Origin: Sphingomonas sp. ATCC 31555
Lineage (GTDB): Bacteria; Pseudomonadota; Alphaproteobacteria; Sphingomonadales; Sphingomonadaceae
Direction of reading: 5' to 3'
Length of the DNA: 64,000 bases
Assembly (NCBI RefSeq): GCF_000282895.1
Contig: NZ_ALBQ01000042.1
Span: 1-64,000 of the forward strand
Translations under genes and position numbers: made by a program
In this document: positions 48,437-57,970 of the stretch, piece after piece
How positions within the stretch are numbered: position 1 is the first letter of the stretch
How the letters are laid out: every line of letters starts with the position of its first letter
The notes under the pieces: model-generated
What the model saw: the letters and a program-made list of their open reading frames with translations, nothing else
What the model was told of the DNA's origin: nothing
Databases searched by the model: none

Positions 48437-50574
48437 CGCGCTGCACCGCGCAGGCGCAGCGCGTTGGCCACGACAAGGATCGACGAGCCCGACATCGCCA
48501 GCGCGGCGACCAGCGGCGTGACATGGCCGGCGATGGCCAGCGGCACCGCCAGCACGTTATAGCCGATCGCCAGCACGAAATTCTGCCGCACGACCCGCAT
48601 CGTCCGCCGCGCAGCCACGATGGCGGCGGGAACGGGCATCAGCCGATCGCCGAAGAAGACGATGTCAGCGGCCTGACGGCCCACATCGCTCGCAGCGGAC
48701 GGCGCCATGCCGACCGACGCGCATTTGAGCGCAGGTCCGTCGTTGACGCCGTCGCCCACCATCAGGACGTGCCGGCCGGCGGCTTCGAGCTGCGACACCG
48801 CATCATGCTTGTCGGCCGGCGACATTTCCGCGCGGGCGGGCAGGCCGAGCCGATCGGCCAGCGTCCGCACGGCCAGGATGCTGTCTCCGGACACGAACCG
48901 AACGTCGAGTCCGAGCGTCTTCAGCCGACGCACGGCAGCACTCGCATCAACGCGAACGGCATCCGCGAAGACGATGCCGGCAGCGGGTGCCGTATCGAAG
49001 GCGAAGACGGTGCGTGTTCCGGCGGCGTCGGGCTCCGGCGCGCCGGCGCACGCCCAGCTTGCCCGGCCCAGCGCGGCACGGCGGCCATCGAGCAGCCCCT
49101 CCACGCCGCTGCCGACGACTTCGCGCAGCTCGCTGAGTAGCGCCGGGACGACCCCCTCCGCTTCCAGCGCGCGAGCGATGGCACGGGCGTGCGGATGCCG
49201 GGTACCCAGCGCGAGTGCCAGCAGCACGCGGCGCTGCTCGGTATCCGCGGGGATGCCGGAAACCGGAGTGAGCTGACCCAATGTGACGGTACCGGTCTTG
49301 TCCAGCAGCACGGTATCGACCACCGCCAGCTTTTCGAGTGCGGCGCCATCGCGGACGAGCACGCCACGGCGCATCAGCGCCCCCGACGCGACGACCTGCG
49401 CCACCGGCACCGCCAGCCCGAGCGCGCAGGGGCAGGTGATGATCAGCACGGCGACTGCGATCAGCAGCGCCTCGTGCCACCCCGCGCCGGCGAGCAACCA
49501 TCCGGCACAGCTCAGCGCTGCGAGCAAGTGGACGGCCGGGGCATAGAGCCGCGATGCGCGATCGGCGATGCGCACATAGCGCGACTTGTGCTGGCCCGCC
49601 GCTTCCATGAGCCGGGCGATATCGGCGAGCACCGTGTCGGCGGCCGCAGCTGTTACTCGCACGGTGAGGGGCGAGGTGAGGTTGATCGTGCCGGCCAGCA
49701 CCTGACCGCCGGCGGCGATCGGCTCGGGCGCGCTTTCGCCTGTCACGATGCTGCGATCGACATCGCTGATCCCGGCCTCGACCGCTCCGTCCACGCCGAT
49801 CCGGTCGCCCGCTGGAACCAGCACGCGCATGCCCGGCCGCACCGCTGCCACGGCGACGCTGCGCACCTGACCGTCCTCTTCCAGCACGCGCACATCGTCC
49901 GGCAGCTTGCGGAGCAGCGCGGCGACGCCGTCCTGCGCGCGTTCGCGCATCACGCTGTCGAGCAGGCGCCCGCCGAGCAAAAAGGCAATCAGCATCACCG
50001 CGCCATCGAAATAGGCGTGGGGCCCCTGCACGGCGGTTTCGTACAGGCTCATCGCGCAGGTGAGGGTGATGCCGATGCTGATCGGCACGTCCATATTGGT
50101 CCGCCCCTGCCGCAGCGCGCGCCAGGCGCTTTCGAAGAACGGCCGACCGGCATAGGCGATGGCGGGCAGCGCGATCAGCGCCGACAGCCAGTGGAACAGC
50201 GCGCGCGTGGCACCATCGGCGCCGGACCACACCGAGACCGAGAGCAGCATGACGTTCATCGCCGCAAAGGCCGCCACCGCCAGTGCGCGAGCCACGCGCT
50301 TGCTCTCGCGGTCCACCGTCCCGGTCTCCGCAAGCAGATGGGCTTCGAAGCCGATCCTGCCGATCCCGGCGATCAGCGCGTTGGCATCGAGCACCGGTTC
50401 GTGTACGACATGCAGCCGCTTGGTGGTGAAGTTGACGCGCGCTTCGGCCACGCCGTCGACCGCCAGCAGACCCTGTTCGAGCTTGGCGATGCAACCGGCG
50501 CATCGCAGCCCGTCGACGACAAGATCCGTGCCGGCGAGTTCGGCCGCCGGGCGCAGGGTGGCGGGGGCGTTCAC
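48433..50574 (-). CDS. ccoI: Copper-translocating P-type ATPase CcoI/FixI
   Basis: A 713-residue P1B ATPase that supplies copper for cbb3 oxidase. N-terminal heavy-metal domain with DGLRCAGCIAK (C25, C28), eight predicted transmembrane helices, the ion site CPC (C381-P-C383), phosphorylation D425 in DKTGTVT and hinge GDGVNDGPAL. The GTG start at 50574 overlaps the ccoH stop (GTGA). It lies in the usual ccoGHIS order. Confidence 0.95.
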   Translation of the reverse strand: MNAPATLRPAAELAGTDLVVDGLRCAGCIAKLEQGLLAVDGVAEARVNFTTKRLHVVHEPVLDANALIAGIGRIGFEAHLLAETGTVDRESKRVARALAVAAFAAMNVMLLSVSVWSGADGATRALFHWLSALIALPAIAYAGRPFFESAWRALRQGRTNMDVPISIGITLTCAMSLYETAVQGPHAYFDGAVMLIAFLLGGRLLDSVMRERAQDGVAALLRKLPDDVRVLEEDGQVRSVAVAAVRPGMRVLVPAGDRIGVDGAVEAGISDVDRSIVTGESAPEPIAAGGQVLAGTINLTSPLTVRVTAAAADTVLADIARLMEAAGQHKSRYVRIADRASRLYAPAVHLLAALSCAGWLLAGAGWHEALLIAVAVLIITCPCALGLAVPVAQVVASGALMRRGVLVRDGAALEKLAVVDTVLLDKTGTVTLGQLTPVSGIPADTEQRRVLLALALGTRHPHARAIARALEAEGVVPALLSELREVVGSGVEGLLDGRRAALGRASWACAGAPEPDAAGTRTVFAFDTAPAAGIVFADAVRVDASAAVRRLKTLGLDVRFVSGDSILAVRTLADRLGLPARAEMSPADKHDAVSQLEAAGRHVLMVGDGVNDGPALKCASVGMAPSAASDVGRQAADIVFFGDRLMPVPAAIVAARRTMRVVRQNFVLAIGYNVLAVPLAIAGHVTPLVAALAMSGSSILVVANALRLRGAAR

Positions 50575-51029
50575 AGACGTACGTCCTTCACGAACCGCGC
50601 GACGCGGCTGCCGGTTTGCGCGTCGATACGAATTCGCCACCGCCCCGCAGCAAGCGCGTGCGGCGCGACGTAGCGGCCGTCGCCCAGCGCGGTAAGCGGG
50701 AAACTGCGGCCGGGCAGGCGGCCCAGCGGATGTTCGGCCCTGACCGTAACAACGGCGTGCCGGATCGTGCCCTGCGCATCCCGCAGCGCCACCACCAGCG
50801 CACCGTCGGCGGTGCCCTGAGCATCGGCATGCCAGCCTGCCGCGTCTTGCGCGCGGCCTTCGGCCAGCCAGCGATTGAAGCGCTGGCTGGCGACATAACT
50901 GTTGTCGACCACGACCCCACCGAAGGTGCGCACCGCGTTCGTTGCCATCACGAGGTTGACGCCGATCACCACGGCGAAAAACGCGAGGAGAATAGCCGAC
51001 ATGTGCCAGCCGGTGAAGGAACGTGTCAT
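50571..51029 (-). CDS. ccoH: cbb3 oxidase biogenesis protein CcoH/FixH
   Basis: A 152-residue FixH-family protein with one N-terminal transmembrane helix (ILLAFFAVVIGVNLVMA) and a periplasmic beta-domain (TFGGVVVDNSYVASQRFNRWLAEG near its start). Interacts with CcoI and is needed for stable oxidase assembly. It overlaps ccoG by ATGA and ccoI by GTGA. Confidence 0.92.
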   Translation of the reverse strand: MTRSFTGWHMSAILLAFFAVVIGVNLVMATNAVRTFGGVVVDNSYVASQRFNRWLAEGRAQDAAGWHADAQGTADGALVVALRDAQGTIRHAVVTVRAEHPLGRLPGRSFPLTALGDGRYVAPHALAAGRWRIRIDAQTGSRVARFVKDVRL

Positions 51030-52498
51030 GGCTGCATCTCCGGGCGTTCGAAATAGCTGGTGGCGGTGGCGGTCTCGCCCTGCGGATCGAGCGCGCGGAC
51101 GGTGAAGCGCAGGTCGCTGCGCTGCGGGCCGGCTTCGGGCGCGGCGACGAACAGCCGTTCCTTGGCAACCTTGTCCGCCTCGATGCTGAAGCGCACGCTG
51201 GTGCCTGCATGGGCGCGGTCGCCCGTCTCGGTCCACAGCACGCCGGGCGCGCCGTCGATGCGGACTTCCACGTCGCGCGGCCGGGCCTCGAGATTGCGGA
51301 TCTTGACCTCGTAGCCGTTGCGGATCGCGCCGTCGCTGAGCCGCACCCACAGCGGATTCCGCGTCTGGAGCACGCTCAGTTCCAGCCGCGTCCGGCCGCC
51401 GAGCGTCGCCAGCATCGCGAGGCCGATCGCGCACCAGACGGCGAAATAGACGAGGGTGCGCACGCGCAGCAGTCTGCGCAGCGTGGGGGCCGATGCCTGG
51501 CCGGCCTGTTCGGCGAGGGCGTCGAGCTCGGTCGTATAGGCGATCAGCTTGGGCGCCCGGCCGATGCGGGTCATCATGTCGTCGCAAGCATCGATGCACA
51601 GCCCGCAGGTGATGCAGCCGATCTGCGGCCCTTCGCGAATGTCGATGCCGGTGGGGCATACCGCGACGCAGGCGCTGCAATCGATGCAGTCGCCGGTGCT
51701 GAGCGGCGCGACTTGCTGCGCCCCTGCCGCCTTGCTCCGCTTGAGGCCGTGCCTGCGCGGTTCGCCGCGCCAGAACTTGTAGGTGATGGTGAGCGAGCGC
51801 TCGTCCATCATCGCCGTTTGGATGCGCGGCCAGGGGCACATGAATTGGCAGACCTGCTCGCGCAGCAGGCCGCCGAGCACATAGGTTGTCGCCGCGAGGA
51901 TGCCGACGGTGGAGTAGGCGACCCATGGCGCCCCCCCGGTCACGAACTGGCGGGCGAGCGTCGGCGCGTCAGCGAAGTAGAAGATCCAGGCGCCGCCGGT
52001 CAGCACGCCGATCGCAATCCAGCTGACGTGCTTGGCGCTGCGGCGGGCGATCTTGCCCGGCCCCCAGGGGGCGGCGAGCAGGCGGATCTGGGCATTGCGA
52101 TCGCCGTCGATCAGCCGCTCGACGTGCTGAAACAAATCAGTCCACACTGTCTGCGGGCAGGCATAGCCGCACCAGGCGCGGCCGACCGCGGAGGTGACGA
52201 GGAACAGCCCGATCGCCGCCATCACCAGCAGCCCGGCGACATAATAGAATTCGTGCGGCCAGATCTCGATCGAGAAGAAGTAGAAGCGGCGATGGGCGAG
52301 ATCGACCAGTACCGCCTGATCAGGTGCGAAGGCGCCGCGATGCCAGCGCAGCCAAGGGGTGACGTAATAGACCAGCAGGGTGAGCGCCATCACCGCCCAT
52401 TTGAAGCGGCGAAACGGCCCCTTCACTGCTTTCGGCAGCACCTTTCGCCGCGCCTCGAACAGGTGCGACGAAGGGCTGAGGCCGGAGGGCGCGTTCAT
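51026..52498 (-). CDS. ccoG: cbb3 oxidase accessory ferredoxin-like protein CcoG
   Basis: A 490-residue membrane iron-sulfur protein (RdxA/FixG type), implicated in copper reduction for oxidase maturation. Several transmembrane helices, cluster-like cysteines in CGYACPQTVW and CQFMCPWPR, and two ferredoxin motifs CIDCSACVAVCP and CITCGLCIDACD. A C-terminal immunoglobulin-like FixG domain follows from about 370. The start at 52498 (MNAPSGLSPSS) is chosen on length; the ribosome site is weak. It lies 7 bp after ccoP. Confidence 0.94.
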   Translation of the reverse strand: MNAPSGLSPSSHLFEARRKVLPKAVKGPFRRFKWAVMALTLLVYYVTPWLRWHRGAFAPDQAVLVDLAHRRFYFFSIEIWPHEFYYVAGLLVMAAIGLFLVTSAVGRAWCGYACPQTVWTDLFQHVERLIDGDRNAQIRLLAAPWGPGKIARRSAKHVSWIAIGVLTGGAWIFYFADAPTLARQFVTGGAPWVAYSTVGILAATTYVLGGLLREQVCQFMCPWPRIQTAMMDERSLTITYKFWRGEPRRHGLKRSKAAGAQQVAPLSTGDCIDCSACVAVCPTGIDIREGPQIGCITCGLCIDACDDMMTRIGRAPKLIAYTTELDALAEQAGQASAPTLRRLLRVRTLVYFAVWCAIGLAMLATLGGRTRLELSVLQTRNPLWVRLSDGAIRNGYEVKIRNLEARPRDVEVRIDGAPGVLWTETGDRAHAGTSVRFSIEADKVAKERLFVAAPEAGPQRSDLRFTVRALDPQGETATATSYFERPEMQP

Positions 52499-52505
52499 CG
52501 GATGC

Positions 52506-53432
52506 TTATCGCGGCGGCGCGGCAACGGGTGCCGTGGCCACCTGTGCCGCCGGAGGGTTCGGCTCGCCGCCGCCGAGCGAATGGACATAGGCGGCCACCA
52601 TCTTGATCGTCACCGGATCGAGCTGCTTGCCCCAGGCCGGCATGCTGCCGCCATGGGCATTGGCGACGCTATCCGTCAGCGCGACACGATCGCCGCCATA
52701 GAGCCAGATATGGTCGGTCAGGTTCGGCGCACCGAAGGTGCGGTTCCCGCGCGCATTGTCGCCATGGCACACGGCGCAATTATTGACGAACAGCGCGGCG
52801 CCGCGCTTTGCCGACGCGCTTGCCGGCTCCTGCTTCGATACGAGGCGCACATAGGAGACGACGTCGTCCACCTCCGCCGGTTTCAGGATCTGGTCGCGAC
52901 CGAAGGCCGGCATCTGCGACATGCGGGTGGCGTCGTCGTCCGGCTGGCGAATACCGTGGACGACCGTCTGCTGGATCGTGGCGATGTCGCCGCCCCACAG
53001 CCAGTCGTCGTCGTTAAGGTTGGGATAGCCCTTGCTGCCCGCCGCACCGGCGCCATGGCAGGCGGCGCAATGGACCTTGAACACCGAGCGTCCGCCTTCC
53101 ACCGCGGCTGCGAGCAGCCTGGGATTGTCCGCCAGCCGCTCGATCGGCGTTGCGGCAAGCGCGCGCATGGTCGGCGCCCGCCGCTCGCGTTCGGCGGCCA
53201 GTTCCTGCTGCAGATCGCCGCGGCTCGACCAGCCGAGCATGCCCCGCGTCGCGCCGCTGAGCAGCGGCCAGGCCGGATAGGCGACGCAATAGGCGATCGC
53301 GAACAGGATGGTGGCGTAGAAGGTCCACAGCCACCAGCGCGGCATCGGCGTATCGAGTTCCTCGATGCCGTCCCATTCGTGGCCGACCGTGCTCGTGCCG
53401 GTCTTCTCGTCGATGCGCTTGTTCTCAGCCAT
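52506..53432 (-). CDS. ccoP: cbb3 oxidase diheme subunit CcoP
   Basis: A 308-residue membrane-anchored diheme cytochrome c. An N-terminal CcoP domain with one transmembrane helix (WLWTFYATILFAIAYCVAY) is followed by two c-type domains with heme motifs CAACH (C122-H126) and CAVCH (C219-H223), and axial-Met regions MPAFG and MPAWG. It relays electrons to CcoO and CcoN. It overlaps ccoQ by 8 bases. Confidence 0.97.
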   Translation of the reverse strand: MAENKRIDEKTGTSTVGHEWDGIEELDTPMPRWWLWTFYATILFAIAYCVAYPAWPLLSGATRGMLGWSSRGDLQQELAAERERRAPTMRALAATPIERLADNPRLLAAAVEGGRSVFKVHCAACHGAGAAGSKGYPNLNDDDWLWGGDIATIQQTVVHGIRQPDDDATRMSQMPAFGRDQILKPAEVDDVVSYVRLVSKQEPASASAKRGAALFVNNCAVCHGDNARGNRTFGAPNLTDHIWLYGGDRVALTDSVANAHGGSMPAWGKQLDPVTIKMVAAYVHSLGGGEPNPPAAQVATAPVAAPPR

Positions 53433-53589
53433 CGATAGGTTCCTCGTCTTCGAAGATGCTGGTGGCGGCGCGGGCGTTGCCGCGCGCGGAACCGGGCAGG
53501 AAGGGCCAGGCGGCGAGGGTGACGAAGACCAGCGTCATCACCACCAGCCCCCAGCTGTCCGCGAAATGGCGGAGCGCGTCGTAGCTCAT
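53425..53589 (-). CDS. ccoQ: cbb3 oxidase small subunit CcoQ
   Basis: A 54-residue protein with a single transmembrane helix ([18 protein letters not shown]) and the characteristic [22 protein letters not shown] tail in CcoQ style, near the stop. CcoQ stabilises the oxidase. It overlaps ccoO by 4 bases at its start and ccoP by 8 at its end. Confidence 0.93.
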   Translation of the reverse strand: MSYDALRHFADSWGLVVMTLVFVTLAAWPFLPGSARGNARAATSIFEDEEPIDG

Positions 53590-54320
53590 TGCGTCTTCTC
53601 CCGGGCCGCGGCCTTGGCGAAGTCGACCTGGGTGCCCAGCCCCTGGAGATAGGCGACCACGGCATCCATCTCGGTCAGCCGCTCGCGGTTGCCGTCGAAG
53701 TCGCGCGACTGGGCGCCGGGATAGCGGCGGGCGAGATCGGCGGTGTCGCCGTCGCCATAGCCTTGCGTCCGAACGTCCTGCACCGCCTTGGCGATATCGT
53801 CGTCGGTATACGGCACGCCCTCGGCGCGAAGCGCCTTCAGGTGGCCGGCCATGTCCTCGGCCTTCAAGTCGCGCTGGGCGAGAAAGGCATAGGGCGGCAT
53901 GATCGATTCCGGCACCACGGCGCGGGGCGCCTTGAGGTGCTGGACGTGCCACTCGTCCGAATAGCGGTTGCCGACGCGGGCCAAGTCCGGCCCGGTGCGT
54001 TCCGATCCCCATTGGAATGGATGATCGAACATGCTCTCGGCGGCGAGGCTGTAATGGCCGTAGCGCTCGGTCTCGTCGCGGAACGGCCGGATCATCTGGC
54101 TGTGGCAGCCATAGCAGCCTTCGCGGATATAGATGTTGCGGCCGGCCAGCTCGAGCGGGGTGTAGGGGCGCACCCCGTCCACCTTCTCGACGGTTGACTG
54201 GATCCAGAACAGCGGCGCGATCTCGACGATCCCGCCGATGGCCACGGTAACCAGCGCGAGTGCCGCCAGCAGCGTCACGTTACGCTCGATCTTCTTATGG
54301 CCTTGGACGAAGTTGAACAT
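53586..54320 (-). CDS. ccoO: cbb3 oxidase monoheme subunit CcoO
   Basis: A 244-residue membrane-anchored cytochrome c. One N-terminal helix (about 15-38), then [15 protein letters not shown] with heme motif C69-x-x-C72-H73, and [19 protein letters not shown], where the family consensus is highly conserved. MPPYAFL provides the axial Met region. It lies 12 bp after ccoN. Confidence 0.97.
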   Translation of the reverse strand: MFNFVQGHKKIERNVTLLAALALVTVAIGGIVEIAPLFWIQSTVEKVDGVRPYTPLELAGRNIYIREGCYGCHSQMIRPFRDETERYGHYSLAAESMFDHPFQWGSERTGPDLARVGNRYSDEWHVQHLKAPRAVVPESIMPPYAFLAQRDLKAEDMAGHLKALRAEGVPYTDDDIAKAVQDVRTQGYGDGDTADLARRYPGAQSRDFDGNRERLTEMDAVVAYLQGLGTQVDFAKAAAREKTQ

Positions 54321-54332
54321 CGTTGGCGTTCC

Positions 54333-55991
54333 TTATTCGGCGGCCGGAGCGCGGGCGGGGAGGGGATGGTCGCGAGCCGGATCGAACGGCGTGTCGGTCA
54401 TCGGCGCTTCGTCGCGCAGCTTGCCGGCGATCGTCATCCAGACGTTCCACACCATGAACAGCGCGCCGATGAAGTAGAGCAGGCCGCCGCCGACGCGGAT
54501 CACGTAATAGGGGTGCATCGCCTGCACGACTTCGGCGAACGAGTAGACGAGATAGCCGTCGTCGCCGTACTCGCGCCACATCAGGCCCTGGGTGATCCCC
54601 GCCACCCACATCGCGGAGGCGTAGAGCACGATGCCCAGCGTCGCGCACCAGAAGTGCCAGTTGACCATGCGCAGCGAATAGAGCCGGCTGCGGCCCCAAA
54701 GGCGCGGCGTCATGTAGTAGATCGCGGCGAAGGTGATCATGCCGTTCCAGCCGAGCGCGCCCGAATGGACATGGCCGATCGTCCAGTTGGTGTAGTGCGA
54801 CAGCGAATTGACGCTCTTCACCGACATCATCGGGCCTTCGAAGGTGCTCATCCCGTAGAAGGCGAGCGCGAACACCATCATCCGGATGATCGGATCGGTG
54901 CGGACCTTGTCCCAGGCGCCGTTGAGCGTCATCAGCCCGTTGATCATGCCGCCCCAGCTCGGCATCCACAGCATCACCGAGAACACCATGCCCAGCGTCT
55001 GCGCCCAGTCGGGCAGCGCGGTATAGTGAAGGTGGTGCGGGCCGGCCCAGATGTAGAGGAAGATCAGCGACCAGAAGTGGATGATCGACAGCCGGTAGCT
55101 GTAGATCGGCCGTTCCGCCTGCTTCGGCACGAAGTAGTACATCATGCCCAGGAAGCCGGCGGTGAGGAAGAACCCAACCGCGTTGTGGCCATACCACCAC
55201 TGGGTCAGCGCGTCCTGCACGCCCGAGAAGAGCGAGTAGGATTTGGAACCCACCCAGGAGACCGGCAGCGACAGGTTGTTGACGATGTGGAGCATCGCCA
55301 CGGTGAGGATGAAGCCCAGGTAGAACCAGTTGGCAACATAGATGTGCGGCTCGGACCGCTTGAGGATCGTGCCGACGAACACGGCGAGATAGGCGACCCA
55401 GACGATCGTCAGCCAGATGTCGACATACCATTCGGGCTCGGCATATTCGCGACCCTCGGTAACGCCGAGGAGATAGCCGGTGGCCGCCAGCACGATGAAC
55501 AGCTGATAGCCCCAGAACACGAACTTGGCGACGCCGGGCAGCGCCAGCCGCGCACGGCAGGTGCGCTGGACGACGTAGAAGCTTGTGGCGATCAGCGCAT
55601 TGCCCCCGAACGCGAAGATCACCGCCGAGGTGTGGAGCGGCCGCAGCCGCCCGAACGTGGTGTATTCGGTCGGCAGGTTGAGCACGGGGAAGCTTAACTG
55701 CGCAGCGATGACGATGCCGACGAGAAAGCCGACCACGCCCCAGAACACGGTGGCGATCACCCCCCAGCGGATGACTTCGTCGTCATAGCGCTCCGCCGCC
55801 CGGGCGGCCGCCGATCGCGTCGGCAACAGGCTGATCCCGCGCAGCGAGACAAAGGCGGTCAGCACCGCCGCCGCGGCCGCGATCCCCATATGGATCGCAA
55901 AGGCGGTATCGGCCGCGGCCGCGGCAGCGAAGATCGCCACGACCGCGATCACGAACCAGCCGCCGCTGCGTAAGAGAATATCGTCTTCCAT
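54333..55991 (-). CDS. ccoN: cbb3-type cytochrome c oxidase catalytic subunit CcoN
   Basis: A 552-residue, 12-plus-helix heme-copper oxidase. Heme and CuB histidines appear in [31 protein letters not shown] (the cross-linked Tyr-type motif), [11 protein letters not shown] and [15 protein letters not shown]-family oxidases work at very low oxygen. The start at 55991 ([11 protein letters not shown]) has GGAG 6 bases upstream. It is the first gene of ccoNOQP-GHIS, all minus strand. No FNR/FixK box was seen in the 430 bp upstream. Confidence 0.98.
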   Translation of the reverse strand: MEDDILLRSGGWFVIAVVAIFAAAAAADTAFAIHMGIAAAAAVLTAFVSLRGISLLPTRSAAARAAERYDDEVIRWGVIATVFWGVVGFLVGIVIAAQLSFPVLNLPTEYTTFGRLRPLHTSAVIFAFGGNALIATSFYVVQRTCRARLALPGVAKFVFWGYQLFIVLAATGYLLGVTEGREYAEPEWYVDIWLTIVWVAYLAVFVGTILKRSEPHIYVANWFYLGFILTVAMLHIVNNLSLPVSWVGSKSYSLFSGVQDALTQWWYGHNAVGFFLTAGFLGMMYYFVPKQAERPIYSYRLSIIHFWSLIFLYIWAGPHHLHYTALPDWAQTLGMVFSVMLWMPSWGGMINGLMTLNGAWDKVRTDPIIRMMVFALAFYGMSTFEGPMMSVKSVNSLSHYTNWTIGHVHSGALGWNGMITFAAIYYMTPRLWGRSRLYSLRMVNWHFWCATLGIVLYASAMWVAGITQGLMWREYGDDGYLVYSFAEVVQAMHPYYVIRVGGGLLYFIGALFMVWNVWMTIAGKLRDEAPMTDTPFDPARDHPLPARAPAAE

Positions 55992-56421
55992 GTTCGGCTC
56001 CACTGCGCGGCTGGCCCGTCAGGCCCTCCGGGAGAATGTCGTTCGCGGTGCGGAGAGATCAGGCACGAGCCCCGGTCCGGCCGATCTCGCCGAGGCGCGA
56101 CGACCTCTTCCGGCCACCATCGGATTCCGGACGCTTTCGCATGCTCGCCCGTGCTGCACCTGATGCTCCCCCTCGGCGCGACGGTTATGCGGGGAGGGCG
56201 AGGCGAGCTATTGTGGAGTCCCCTTACGGAGCCTGCCGGAGATCGATGCTGCTACTGGCGGCTTTCTCGCACCGCAGAATGTACTGCGGACCCCGCCCAC
56301 CAAAAGAAGACTCCAGGCTTGCGGTTCGGCGCGACGAAGTGGCGAGAAGACTTCGCGACCATGAGCAAGCATTGGTCCAAAACAAGTTGTGTTCGTGCGG
56401 TACGAAACCTACTCTGGCCGC
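55992..56421. other. Intergenic region upstream of ccoN
   Basis: About 430 bp with only poor short frames. It should hold the cco promoter (minus strand) and the promoter of the small membrane gene at 56422 (plus strand). I searched both strands for TTG(A/C)-N6-(T/G)CAA and found none. No other strong motif stands out. Confidence 0.55.
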
Positions 56422-56574
56422 ATGCACAAGCTGACCCCGCTCGCCGCCCTGGCCATCTTCTGGTTCATCGGCATCGTCTTCGGGAAGCCCGGAATCTGGT
56501 TCCCGCTCGGCGTCCTGGCAATGATTGCGATGGTATTCGTTCAAAAGCGTCTGGACCGATCCGGACATCCATGA
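56422..56574 (+). CDS. Small two-helix membrane protein
   Basis: A 50-residue protein with two hydrophobic helices (LAALAIFWFIGIVFG and WFPLGVLAMIAMVFV) and a charged C-terminus (QKRLDRSGHP). Strong GC preference at codon third positions suggests a real gene. No ribosome site of quality is seen. It is divergent from the cco operon. Function unknown. Confidence 0.5.
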   Translation: MHKLTPLAALAIFWFIGIVFGKPGIWFPLGVLAMIAMVFVQKRLDRSGHP

Positions 56575-56787
56575 CCGAACCAGACGCATCGATTGTGCGG
56601 AAGTGCGACGGCGATAGCATTTCCCCATGAGCGAAAACGCTCCGGATGCTTGCTTGCCGCATCCTCCGAGTCGCTGACCTTAAACCGTCAACTTGAAAAT
56701 GCTTCGGGCGCCCGCCGTAGCGTCCCTGTCGGGCGGCGGCGGGGGCCGCGGCGATTCTGCTGTCCGCCCGCGCATTGCCCGCGCCGA

Positions 56788-57945
56788 TCAGCGCGCGGCG
56801 GGAACCACGCCCCTGGGTGCGGCCGACAGCCGCTGGATCAGGTCGACCTCGGCCTGGCGATAGGGCTTGCCGTCGCCGTGGAAGACCTCGTGGAACCAGA
56901 TGGTTGGCTCCTCATAGGTATAGGGCTTCTTCCAACTGTCCCAGGGCAGCCGGGTCTGCGACTTGCCGTCGACGAAGCCCCAGTTGAACATACCGATGTT
57001 CAGGCGCTTGCCGATCGGCAGCGTGCCGTCGAAGGTCGATCCGTTGCCGCGCGCCATATATTCGGTGCACAGCACCGGGCGGCCATAGCTGAGCATCTGG
57101 TTGGCGCGGCGCTCGAACGTCTCGGGCCAGCTGTAATCGTGGAAGCTCAGCACGTCGGACTGGGCGATCTGGATCTTCTCGACCGCGTCCAGCTTGCTCT
57201 GATCGTCCCAATGCTCGCCGATCCAAACGCCCGAGGTGAGCGGCTGGATCGGATCGGCCGCGCGCGCCGCCGCGAACATCCGGGGCAGCAGCAACGCAAC
57301 ATACTTGTTCTTGTCCGGCGTTGGCGCGTAGTTGCCGCCGCCGCCGTTGTTGGGCTCGTTCCAGATGTCCCAGCCAAGGACGCGCTCGTCCTTCGCAAAA
57401 GTGGTGACAAGGTCCTTCACATAGGCTTCGAGCTTCCCGTACTGCGCCGCATCCTTCAGCCGTGCCGCACCAGGCGACTGCGCGGAACCCGAGTTATGGA
57501 CGCCGGGGATCGGCGGATGCTGTGGGCCGGCCCTGGGATCGGGATCCCAGCAGCTGTCGAAGAAGATCCACAGCGTCTTGATGTGGTGCTTCGCCGCGAT
57601 CGTCATGAAATCGTCCATGCGCCGCTTGAGCCCCGGCGCATCGGTTTCCCACAGCAGGTGGTGCAGGTTCACGCGCATGACGTTCATGCCGATCTTCTCG
57701 GCCCAGCCGAGTTCAAGATCGATGCGCGTCGGATCCCAGGTTTCGGCCTGGAACATCTCGAGCTGGTTGATCGCGGTGGCGGGGGTGAAATTGGCGCCCA
57801 CCATCCAGGGCTGCTGGGCGTACCAGGCATTGGCCTCGGCCTTGGTCCATTGGTCGCGCGCCTCGGCGCTCGGCACGGTCGCGGCGATCGCCAATGCGGC
57901 GCCAGCGAGAAGGCCAGAGGAAAGGAATGTGCGGCGGATCATCAT
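56788..57945 (-). CDS. Secreted clan GH-A hydrolase, GH5-like
   Basis: A 385-residue enzyme with a twin-arginine-like leader (RRTFLSSGLLAGAAL). A (beta/alpha)8 fold is shown by MVGANFTPATAINQLEMFQ, NVMRVNLHHLLWETD, acid/base E197 in IWNEPNN and nucleophile E295 in CTEYMARG. This group is often labelled 1,4-beta-xylanase or cellulase-like, but substrates are poorly known and I leave them open. The start has GGGGAG upstream. It lies 25 bp after the epimerase gene on the same strand, so the two are probably one transcript. Confidence 0.82.
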   Translation of the reverse strand: MMIRRTFLSSGLLAGAALAIAATVPSAEARDQWTKAEANAWYAQQPWMVGANFTPATAINQLEMFQAETWDPTRIDLELGWAEKIGMNVMRVNLHHLLWETDAPGLKRRMDDFMTIAAKHHIKTLWIFFDSCWDPDPRAGPQHPPIPGVHNSGSAQSPGAARLKDAAQYGKLEAYVKDLVTTFAKDERVLGWDIWNEPNNGGGGNYAPTPDKNKYVALLLPRMFAAARAADPIQPLTSGVWIGEHWDDQSKLDAVEKIQIAQSDVLSFHDYSWPETFERRANQMLSYGRPVLCTEYMARGNGSTFDGTLPIGKRLNIGMFNWGFVDGKSQTRLPWDSWKKPYTYEEPTIWFHEVFHGDGKPYRQAEVDLIQRLSAAPRGVVPAAR

Positions 57946-57970
57946 CAGGTCTGCTCCCCTACAGGTTCAT

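Noticed and set aside
55992-56421. FNR/FixK box expected upstream of ccoN
   Set aside because: Searched for TTG(A/C)-N6-(T/G)CAA on both strands and found none, so no site is reported.
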